Positions 9,751 through 18,224 of a stretch of DNA of 20,513 bases are shown here, one piece after another; position 1 is the stretch's first letter; each line of letters starts with the position of its first letter. Source of the stretch: Hypsibius dujardini (taxonomy: Eukaryota; Tardigrada; Eutardigrada; Parachela; Hypsibiidae); assembly GCA_001579985.1 (NCBI GenBank), contig LRSR01001671.1, positions 1-20,513 of the forward strand, given 5' to 3'. The notes under the pieces are model-generated. The model saw nothing but the letters and a program-made list of their open reading frames with translations, was not told the DNA's origin and did no database searches. The translations under genes and the position numbers were made by a program.

Positions 9751-11429
9751 ATGAATCGTTCGAATCAGCGACCTTTCCCATCGAAGGATTCATCGTCGTC
9801 TTCCTCAGCTGCAGCTTCCAGGTAAGCCCGTGGATTCCAATTTCACAAGCCTACGCAGTTGGAAATGGAAGTATACAAGTTGGAAGTGGAGTTGCATTGG
9901 CATTCCGTATCGCCACTGGAAAATGGAACTCCACTCGGTTGAGCTTCCAACTCCAATCCCACTAGATATCCGGTGGAACTGGATTTTACGGTTTTTCTTC
10001 CTTCTTCCAGGGGCTCATCATCGTCCGCAGCACCGCTCTCGCCCATCTCCTCATCCGACGAGGACGCCGATCAAGACGAGGAATTCGCGACACCCACGCC
10101 GACCACCGGCGGGAGTGGGAATTTCCAATACGGCTCGGTGTTTTTGAATAATAACCTATCCGCCATGGACGGATCCGCGTCGCCGCCGATGCAGGGCTCG
10201 TCCAGCTCCCTGCAGGCACCCAGTCCGGCGGGATCGGCCGGCAGCAGTAACGCCCTCTTATATCCCCCGAATCACCCGTTGTCATCATCCAAACACCTTT
10301 GCAGTATCTGTGGCGATCGCGCCTCTGGAAAGCATTACGGCGTTTTCAGGTACGTTGCTGTGGGTGCTTGATTGACTGATCAGCTTGATTGGCGGCAGTT
10401 TGTTGGGATTGGCTGTTATGTAATAGGGGGCGTGTCTAACCAATAGAGAAATATGTTTGTTATTTCCCCAATTGCGGGTTGGCTCGTACAGAATTTCACG
10501 TTTCGGCGCTTTTTTTACGAAACTATGCATTATGGATTGTTAGAATTCTTTTATTTGGTAATTTTTAAACGAGAATAATGATTTAGTCCTTTCGTGGCTT
10601 TGGATTAACAAACTACAAAACCGAATATTTTCATTGGCGGATATCTGATGGAGGCGTGGCCTCAATGGCTGTAAGAGGCGTGGCTGACCAATGGTAAATT
10701 AGTGTTTCTTTTAAGCATTCTCGCATTGGTTGTTGGTTGATTGATTGTATGCAAACGTTTTTATTGTTTTTGTTTTCTCTCAACGGAGGCGTTGCGCAAT
10801 TGTTTGAGGATGACTTTTTCTCTCTCTCTATCCGTGGTTGGTTGTGTAGGCTTTTTTCCGGATTTCAAGGTCGTTTGGAGGTTGGAGTGCTTTTTTGCAT
10901 GTGGTTTGTCTGGATTGCATGCGAGAGAGCTGCGTCGGCATGCGGTAGTAAAGCAGGGGTGGATTGCTGGTTGGGTAAGAGAGAGAGAGAGCAAGAGAGG
11001 ACCGACCCACGATGGTGGCGGTGGAGGGTGCGGACTTGTTTGCACTTCAAGAGAGTTGCTCGACCGGCTTTTCGGTGTCGTCTGTCGTGGCAAATTTTGC
11101 CAGTGCAGGCAAATGGCTAGCACACATGCAGTCGTAGTGGGTCGTCCGTACTATGCACAGGCATGCCTGCGATTTGGTGAATGAATGAGGTTGGGTTTTA
11201 CGCAAATCGATGAAACTCTGCTGTGGGTCAAACTCATCGGCTAGATGGTCGCGGGAACTCTGTCCATGTGAATGCTTGCTGTCTGGGCGTGTTTGTCTGT
11301 TTTACGCCTGAATGCCTGTCTACGGTACTTCCTATGCCGTCCGTGTGCAAAGCAAATGTCTGTCTGCTGGCCACCTTGTCTGTCTTTTTTTACTTGATCG
11401 TTCTTAATTTCTTCAGTTTGTTTCCTTTT

Positions 11430-11483
<54 letters not shown>

Positions 11484-14400
11484 TTATTTGTCTGTCTGTT
11501 TGCCTGTCGATGTGATGACTGCCTGTGTCTTACCCCGTACGTTGTTTGAGCTTATTACGCGAATCTCTGTCCATTTTCTGTTTCATTATAACAAATAGAT
11601 GATGTGTTTCTGTTGGGAAACCTCGACTTTGAAATTAGGAAAAAACAACTGCCATCTATTTCCTGAGAACATTTTTCGACTGCTTGTTAATCACAAGGTG
11701 TATTTGATTTAATACGGATATTTGTTGTATCTCCGAGAAGCGAATTAAATGTACGTGGACTTTGGAGATTTGAACATTTATTAATACCAAGAGAAATTTA
11801 AAATAATAATAATAAATAAATAAAAATATAAATCATCTTAATGAACTTGGGCTTTGATATGTAAATATCTATATTTAAAGTTAATTTAAAAACTAAATTA
11901 AAACTAAATGCAATTTTTAACATAGAATTTGCGGTATAAATATTTTACATATTTTATTAATTCCAAAGAGTAGCCAGTAGACGCTGTTGATCATGCAGTC
12001 GACTGTTTGAAGGAGGCTGAATTCGAAATCGCAGAAAGTAATTATTTCGTGTTTTTTTATGCCGTTACAGTTGTGAAGGATGCAAGGGCTTCTTCAAGCG
12101 GACCGTACGGAAGGATCTCACATACGCGTGCCGCGAGGACCGCAACTGCATTGTGGACAAGCGGCAGCGCAACCGCTGCCAGTACTGCCGCTACCAGAAG
12201 TGCCTGCAGATGGGAATGCGCCGCGAAGGTGAGATTGTGCTTGTGCGTCCAAGCCCCACGTGCATGCACCCATCCCCCGGTCGGGTCCCCCCTTGAACGG
12301 CGATACGAATCTTTATCCATGTCTCAGTTGTTCTTTCAGCCGTCCAGGAGGAGCGTATGCGGGCCAAAGAGAACCGCCACAACAAGGCCGGCGGCAATGC
12401 CTCCGCGGCATCCCTCTCCAACAGCAACAGCAACCTGGAGAGTATGGAGGCAGAGCCGAGCTCGGTCGGCCCTGCCGGAGGCGGCGGAGGGGGCTTTGGT
12501 TACGGCCAGGTCTCCACGACGACCAGCGCGGGCTCGTCGGCCTCAGCCTTGCTGTCGGGAAATATGGGCAGTGGTGGAATGATGGGCTCTTCGGTTGGAG
12601 GAGGGGGGGGCTTCAACGGAGCGGCATCCGCCGCCGCGTTGATGGGCAATTTCGAGTTCTCGCTGAGTCGGTTGCAGGATGCGGATAGTGTGATGCTGGG
12701 CAGCTTCCTGACTGCGCCACATGAAGTGCAGGTGGGTCGGTCTTTGAGAGTCGAATCGAGAGAGGGGGACAGACTGATGGACCGACAGACATGCAGATGG
12801 CTGAACAGACAGATGGATAAGACAATACGCAGATGATTAAGACGGTGATCAGACAAGTCCGATTGGTACGCAGGCAGATAGGCGACTCAGGCAGGCAGAC
12901 ACGCAGACAGCCGAACATACAGGCAGACAGACAGGCAAAATGCAGATTAGTCAGACGATCAGATAAGATCGGTAGGTGTGCGGGCAGATAGGCGACTCTG
13001 TAGACAGACAGCCGTGATGTTGCTCGGATGGGAGTTCGAACAGACATTGACCAAAGTGAGAAACAGACAGACGACGGACTGACAGGTGAACCAAACACTT
13101 TGGTGGACAGACAGACAGACAGACACACACACACATTGCCAGTCGCAATTGCATTGGTCCGGCAACAGCGTGACAGGGCGAGAGGAAGATAGGGTTAATT
13201 CCTGGCTTTCTGCGGTTACTAAGCCAACAGACAGACATTGCTAGGGAAAATCAGCAATCTGTTACGGACAACAGACAGACAAGTAAAGTCACTGGGCTAA
13301 ATTCAAGTCAGTCAGATAAGGAGCGGCGAAGCTGAAAACTCATGTACCGTACAGAGTTCCGGCGACAAAGTAGTATTGAGATAAAGGCAGATAGATAGAC
13401 AGACAGACAAATAGATGGACAGACAGACAGACAGACAGACAGACGGAGACCACGAAAAAGGAAAATAAAGAAACGGCAGAGTTGTCTTGGTTGTGAATTG
13501 CATTGAGAGTTATTCGTTATATTTCAAAGGTTCGACCGCTGGATTTTGGTCATCTCTTACAGCAACCGGAAACGAACCGGCAACTGGTGGACATCTGCGA
13601 AAAGGAGCTCCATCTGGCCATTCAGTATGTGAAACGGTGTCCGTTTATCGGGGAGCTGCCGCTGGACGATCAAGTGGCGCTCATAAAATGCGGTTAGTCC
13701 TTCCTCCATGTTTTACTGCAGCCTCTTGTTTGGATGTATTCCCCTTGGTCAAAGGATTTACTTTTTTTTGTCGGTTGCGTTAGGCTGGAATGAACTGCAT
13801 TTGTCGGCGATGGGGGCGCGCGCCATGTTCGCCAACGTCAAGCACGGCTTGGTACTCTCCTCCGGCATGTGCATCAGCCCGACACATGCGGAACTCTTCG
13901 GTCTCAACGGGCTGGTCGAGCGCATGTCCGCCGAACTGATCGCCAAGATGACTGAACTGCAGGTGGACAGCTTCGAGCTGGCCTGCCTCCGAGGCATCAT
14001 CCTATTCAATCCAGGTAAGAGATTCGAAGATTGCGTCCCTTTGACATCTCCGGCGCGCTTTCGGCATGTGACTCTGACTTTGTCGACCGTTCTTTAAAAG
14101 TTGAAGAATTTTGAATACGATTTAATAGAAATGTTTTTTAAAATATTAAAAATATAATTCAAATTCCTCTGGTACTACTGCCGGCTTTGTAATTGAGATG
14201 TTGAGTTTGCCTCTTTTTCACTTTTCCCAGACGCCAAGGGCTTGTCCAACGCTGACCGCGTGGAGGCATGCCGCGAGAAGCTCTACTCGGGCCTGGAGGA
14301 GCATTGCCATCAGATGCACCCGCAGGATGTGTCCCGCTTCGCCAAGCTCCTCCTCCGGCTGCCGTCGCTGCGCAGCATCAGCCTCAAATGCACCACCGTG

Positions 14401-14754
14401 CTCTTTTTCGCGCAGCTCTTCCCTAACCTCCAGGTGGACGGCTTCCTCCAGCGGCTGCTGAAGAACCCTAACCGCGACCTCCGCTCCATCGGCATCGAGG
14501 TCGAGGCGGAGGAGTTCCAGCGACGCATGCTCGGCGGCGTTGGTGGCGGCGGCGGCGCGGACCCTCTGGCCAGTCTCATGGGCGGCCCGGTGAATGACTA
14601 CGCCGCGGGTGGACCCTTTGGTGGCGGTGGAGGATCGGGAGGAAACGCCGGTTGGAATGGCGCAGGTCAACAACAAGCACGGCCGTCCTCTGCTGACGGC
14701 GTCTTCTTCTCTAACGGCCTCATCAAACAGGAGCCTCCCAATTCCTTTCACTAA
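9751..14754 (+). CDS. Retinoid X receptor (RXR/USP, NR2B) with divergent AF-2 and long C-terminal tail
   Basis: Seven exons join in phase: 9751-9821, 10011-10349, 12071-12228, 12340-12731, 13530-13692, 13784-14014, 14231-14754 (1878 nt, about 625 aa, against roughly 460 for human RXR alpha). The Ser-rich A/B region is about 1-117. The DNA-binding domain, about 119-186, has the eight zinc cysteines 121, 124, 138, 141, 157, 163, 173, 176, the P-box CEGCKG and [13 protein letters not shown], followed by EAVQEER. The hinge of about 100 residues is Gly/Ser/Ala-rich. The ligand-binding domain runs from about 290 to 528: [28 protein letters not shown] and the dimer helix [14 protein letters not shown] are RXR hallmarks. 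Helix 12 reads FLQRLL (523-528) where RXR has FLMEML. The tail 529-625 is Gly-rich and ends in an IKQE motif. RXR is the common heterodimer partner of nuclear receptors. The Met at 9751 precedes a clean donor; the frame is open further upstream, so an earlier start is possible. Confidence 0.95.
9879..9951 (+). other. Strong hairpin in RXR intron 1
   Basis: Bases 9879-9893 pair perfectly with 9927-9933 plus 9944-9951 (15 bp). The ten unpaired bases 9934-9943 (CTCGGTTGAG) can themselves form a 3-bp hairpin with a GGTT loop. The main loop is 33 nt. It sits in the 189-nt intron 9822-10010. A partial direct repeat of the left arm lies just upstream (about 9858-9872). Confidence 0.65.
10388..10729 (+). 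promoter_or_regulatory. Intronic cluster of CCAAT and GGCGTG boxes
   Basis: Six CCAAT pentamers (minus at 10388, 10408, 10633 and 10725; plus at 10440 and 10688) and three GGCGTG boxes (10429, 10653, 10677) fall in 342 bp. Two 18-bp composites, at 10429-10446 and 10677-10694, match at 15 of 18 positions with the same spacing of GGCGTG to CCAAT. NF-Y and KLF/Sp factors would be the usual readers. A role as enhancer or alternative promoter is inference. Confidence 0.4.
11434..11482 (+). repeat. Pure (GTCT)n in RXR intron 2
   Basis: An uninterrupted GTCT tract of about twelve units, with looser units out to about 11530. Confidence 0.95.
12732..13529 (+). other. RXR intron 4 with dispersed GACA units
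   Basis: 798 nt, phase 0, between hinge and ligand-binding exons. CAGA/GGCA units recur at about 12774-12960, 13055-13125 and 13255-13275. There is no coding signal; frames on either strand are repeat-derived. Confidence 0.75.
13385..13446 (+). repeat. GACA array near the 3' end of RXR intron 4
   Basis: A nearly pure CAGA tract ending about 85 nt before the acceptor at 13529, complementary to the pure GTCT tract in intron 2. Confidence 0.9.
14611..14754 (+). other. RXR C-terminal tail ending with SUMO consensus IKQE
   Basis: The last residues read [11 protein letters not shown]. Isoleucine-Lys617-Gln-Glu fits the psi-Lys-x-Glu sumoylation consensus. It is followed by two prolines at the extreme end of the Gly/Ala-rich extension. 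Sites of this kind are common in nuclear receptors; modification here is inference. Confidence 0.45.
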
Positions 14755-15182
14755 ATCTAACCGGTGCCGGGCTTTGCGAGTTTTCACTTTGAGCTTGTAT
14801 ACCTTTGACCTTTGCAGTTTTAGTGAAGGGGGAAATCATATTGGGGTAGACATTCGGTTTTATGGAGGTTTTTTTTTGGTATGTGCGTTTCTTCTTTTTG
14901 GCTTTCCTTCCCCCTTTTTTGTCTCTCTCTCTCTGGGGGTGGGGGGGGGTTGAGTTTTTATACCGTGTAGATTATATATTGAGCGGTGGTGTTGTATATT
15001 CTCTATCCCCGGGAATTTGAAGCGATTGATGGATGATGGCATTGGACGTTTTTCGCGCACATTTTTATTGTATATTCCCGCTGCGGGGCGCTTTTATTTG
15101 ATGTGCATGCTTTTCGGAGTGTACCATTTTTTTGTTGTTGAGCTGGGTTGATTCGAAATAAAAGGGATATTACTATTATTAA
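14755..15182 (+). other. RXR 3' UTR
   Basis: T- and G-rich, with a long T run at about 14869 and a CT/G-rich patch at about 14921-14950. It extends to the polyadenylation signal at 15157. Confidence 0.6.
15157..15162 (+). terminator. AATAAA polyadenylation signal of RXR
   Basis: A canonical hexamer about 400 nt after the RXR stop codon, followed by a GT-rich stretch (15184-15202) that would suit a downstream element. Confidence 0.65.
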
Positions 15183-15436
15183 GCGTTGGTTGGTTGGTTG
15201 GGGGAAATTTGGGTTGTTTAGGATGGCGTGAGTTGGATTTGAAGCCTTTTTTGATTTAGTGGCGTGGACCCATCAAAACCCATCAAAAACTGGGTCGCCC
15301 CTGTCAACTGAGTATCGGAATCGGCCCCTTGAAATTGTTCGCGTATGAAGAGCGGCCCACCAGAGACACTTTCTTCCGAGTCCAACCCTCCCGTTGGCTG
15401 GTTCCAAATTATGAATACCGGTACAACTTATGCTTC

Positions 15437-15442
15437 TTTATT
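15437..15442 (-). terminator. AATAAA polyadenylation signal of the PTTG1IP-like gene
   Basis: A canonical hexamer on the minus strand about 130 nt after the stop at 15570. The RXR and PTTG1IP-like genes are therefore convergent, with signals about 275 bp apart. Confidence 0.6.
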
Positions 15443-15569
15443 GATTCCCACATTAAACTTGATAGATGACTGCGCGAATATGATCGAACTTTTCATTCAT
15501 TATGAAAATTTCCAAGTCGAAATTTTTTTAGAGGGCTGTAGAACCAGGAGGCTGGAAAAACTGTCACAA

Positions 15570-16966
15570 CTATTTGTGTGTGTGTACACCAATATGCGTA
15601 GATGATTTCGTCACTTCAACTGGTCCAGCGGCAGGACTGAGGCCTGGAAGAACGTTCGAAGTACTAAAATATGGCTGGATGGCTGGCTGTCTGTGTCTGT
15701 CAGCCTCGCTGCTTGTCTCGATGCCTCTCTGTCTACCCGCCTGCCTGCCTGCCTGTGTGTTTGTTTATGTGTCTGCTTGTGTGTCTGTCTGTCTGTCTGT
15801 TAGTGTGTGTGTGTGTGTCTGTGTGTGTGTCTGTGTGTGTGTCTGTGTGTGTGTCTGTCTGCCTGTTTGTCTGTCTGTCGGTCCGGCTGTCTGCCTGTCC
15901 GCTACCTGCCTGTATGTGGCTTACTGTGGGATATATTACGAACCGTATTTTTGCCGTATGGCACCCATCTGTACTTCACGGGCTGCTTTGCGTTCCTCAA
16001 AGCGCTGATGTCTCTCAGCCGCCTCGGCGTCCCATTTTGTATCCGCTGCATTGGCTTTCAAGAGCGTGCTTCGACTACATGAGAATGCATAAGGACCTTT
16101 ACCAAACTGCAATCACGCTACCGAAATATGTTTACGTATTGGTCAGAGAAAAAGCATTGAGATGTACATTTCTCCTCACCTGGGTTTCCTTCTCACGCAG
16201 CAGTACCAGCAAGTGAAAATTATGGTTATTAGAAATATGGTTCCGCCGATTGACATCCCAATGATGAAACTTTTTAAATTCACTAGGCACAAAGGAAACG
16301 GTTCGAAATTGGTTCAAAATTAAAATTCACAATTAAAATAGGCATTTTCAGTATCGAAATATTTTTTAGTAATTTACGCATACTAACTCCAACAGACCCC
16401 CCAACGGGCGTCTGCCAGGGGGCACTGGTCACTGGGCGGAAATGCCTTGTTTGATGGGTAGGCGTGACATTCCACCACGTCATTGGTGTAGCAATAATAG
16501 CACTAGAACACACAGGAATATAAACTATGAGCAAACTGAAGAAGGGGTCTTTTCCACGTCAGTTAACTAACCTTCTGACCAGCAACGGCAACACAGGACG
16601 CGCAGTCCGGCTGCGCTTTACAGACTGCACAAGAATAAACCGCGCAATGATATTACATTTTTTAGCAGCAATAGGAGACATGCAGATTGCATAGAGCAAA
16701 ATAAATAAGTAAATAGTTAAGCAGACAGGTAGACATGCAAACAGCGACTAGCATGCGGACATACGGCATACAAAGAGGTAGATTTTCGGTCAAGAAGACA
16801 GACTTCAAACAAAAAGACATACTAGGACCTGGCAAACTTTTACACAAAAAGATATGCAAGCAGGCAGTCAGACAAACAAACATGCAGGTAGATAGACATA
16901 CAGACTCTACAGACAGACAGAATGGGACAGACAGCTGGTTAGACAGGCAAAAAGACAGACAGACAA

Positions 16967-17001
<35 letters not shown>

Positions 17002-17329
17002 TACTCGGAGAAACAGCTGCTTAGACAGACAGCTACTTAGATAGGCAGACAGGCAGGCAGACAGCTGCTTAGATAGGCAGACAGGCAGGCAGACAGACAG
17101 ACAGATTAGCAGATAAGCAGGCAGATATATAGACAGATGCAAGCACTAATAGCAATAACGTACGTGCATCTGTGTCTGTCGAATTCGAAGGTGCCGATGT
17201 TGTTACCGTTTGCTGACCAGCGACATTTACATTCCTCGCAAGAAGAAATACCGTTATCAAGATCAGCGCGTTGTAACTGGCATCCAAACCCGAAGGATTT
17301 CGGCGGAGCATTGTTCTTTCAATTTTCAT
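15570..17329 (-). CDS. PTTG1IP-like: PTTG1IP/PBF-like single-pass membrane protein, complete
   Basis: Six short exons on the minus strand join in phase: 17329-17164, 16624-16572, 16502-16388, 16282-16180, 16074-15944, 15643-15570 (642 nt, about 213 aa; human protein about 180). Order: a signal sequence (ALILITVFLLA, about 21-31; starting at the second Met, 17311, would shorten its N-region); a Ser/Thr-rich stalk with NST at 49; a PSI-like domain with cysteines 57, 63, 66, 74, 77, 85, 100, 110 ending ARWGVCW; a membrane helix of about 117-135 (FIIGMSIGGTIFLITIIF); juxtamembrane CWYCCVRRK; and a charged cytoplasmic helix ending AIRQKYGL. Human PTTG1IP, as I remember it, has ARWGVCW, a VGGT membrane segment, a Cys cluster before RRK and IRKKYGL in the same order. 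The human protein binds securin and aids its nuclear entry. The tail here ends HTHK and lacks the human terminal tyrosine sorting motif. Introns of 69-105 nt hid the gene from single-frame reading. Confidence 0.9.
15683..15912. repeat. GTCT/GT array in PTTG1IP-like intron 5
   Basis: GTCT, CCTG and a (GT)n-rich core at about 15806-15855. It fills most of the 300-nt intron 15644-15943; the gene reads it as AGAC/AC. Confidence 0.9.
16720..17133. repeat. GACA/GGCA array in PTTG1IP-like intron 1
   Basis: Loose at first, nearly pure CAGA at 16965-17001. It includes a 32-bp direct duplication (17030-17061 and 17062-17093, one mismatch) built on CAGCTRCTTAGATAGGCAGA. It lies in the 539-nt intron 16625-17163. 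Its orientation is complementary to the array in intron 5. Confidence 0.85.
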
Positions 17330-18224
17330 CTATCAATGGTACGATGAAAATCCGAAATGCTGCATGCAGTGACGATTGATTGTGCTGTGGTTTCGTGCAA
17401 TAACAGGTAAAATATTTGTCCACTTTTCTGGAGTATTACAAGTTCAGCAAGGAAATTTTTGGGATCGCTGGTCAGAATATTTTTGGCTGTTTCGCTATGT
17501 ATAAAGATATGTTCTTTTTTGGGAGCGACCCAAAGATCTTGCTAGCTGCTGCTCGGAGATGACTTCTTGTCTGTATTACTGCAAAAGTTTAACGTAGCTA
17601 CAGAAACGGTATCGAATGAGGCCAATAGGCACGGCATGTTTCGTGCGCTGCTTAGGAAAAGGGTCATGCCCAAAACTAATTTTATTATTAATTAAGTTTT
17701 CTCTATCATCGATTCCTAGTGCGGGAGTAAAACAGACTTGGCAATCAACAGACAATGTCGTGTATAGTGTTCCATGTGTTTTGCATGCAACGACTTTCAC
17801 GAGTGTCTTTATGTGGATCACACCCCCTACCGTGAAGCAAAGTATCGGTCTGCCTAAAGTCGAAGTGGAAACAAACGCTATTTGCCAACAGAAGATACAT
17901 GTAGAGCGTGCCATCGGCTGTATGGGGAACTGGCCAATAGCAAGAGATCTTGTTGAAGACCTTAGTTGGTGGACTAGGTACCTTGCCTTGTACCTTCTAG
18001 GGTACCTTGCCTTTTAACATCTTTAAATTTGGCCTAAACAGTTGCCCATACCGTCGGTCCTATATCGATGTTTGTTGTCTGCCTCAGTCATTGGGCCTAA
18101 TCGAATGTTGTCATGGTGGTTTGAGGTCATCCACGTTGACTATACTTCGCCCACATTGCACATCACCTCTATATCCTGCACATGCTTGACTTGCGCATGC
18201 TGCCACCTTTGTAATCTCACACCA
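17330..18224. other. Intergenic region upstream of two divergent genes
   Basis: It lies between the start of the PTTG1IP-like gene (minus) and the proposed start of the SRCR gene (plus). It contains a decayed transposase fragment (17814-17942) and a doubled GTACCTTGCCTT motif (about 17978 and 18002). Nothing else is recognisable; promoters of both neighbours may lie here. Confidence 0.5.
17814..17942 (+). pseudogene. Decayed DDE transposase fragment (DDE_Tnp_4 / Harbinger-like)
   Basis: In one frame the residues read TPPTVKQSIGLPKVEVE, then AICQQKIHVERAIG, then MGNWPI. In the DDE_Tnp_4 family (Harbinger and THAP-associated elements) the C-terminal catalytic region carries a very similar run: Pro-Pro, an acidic stretch, Ile-Ala, RIHVERAIGR, then a hydrophobic end. 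Only this segment is recognisable; the open frame extends both ways (17616-18017) without further matches. No inverted ends were found, so it is read as a relic. It could also be an exapted exon, but no splice context supports that. Confidence 0.5.

Larger units (their letters stand above)
10350..12070 (+). other. RXR intron 2, splitting the two zinc fingers
   Basis: 1721 nt, phase 2, the longest intron in the window, placed after the first-finger GVF. It contains a CCAAT/GGCGTG cluster (10388-10729), a GTCT array (11434-11482, with looser flanks to 11530) and a very AT-rich section (11780-11960). The open frames around 10737-11184 have no recognisable motif. Confidence 0.8.

Noticed and set aside
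9751-9780. tRNA-like T-loop GTTCGAATC
   Set aside because: No acceptor stem or anticodon arm can be formed around it, and it is the start of the RXR coding sequence.
15944-16074. Complexin-like helix on the minus strand (EERKAAREV, IRQKYG)
   Set aside because: The resemblance is real but short; upstream and downstream exons fit PTTG1IP throughout (PSI cysteines, ARWGVCW, membrane helix, KYGL).
16388-16502. Ly6/quiver-type cysteine domain
   Set aside because: First suggested by the CYYC start, but the spacing and ARWGVCW plus the following membrane segment match PTTG1IP instead.
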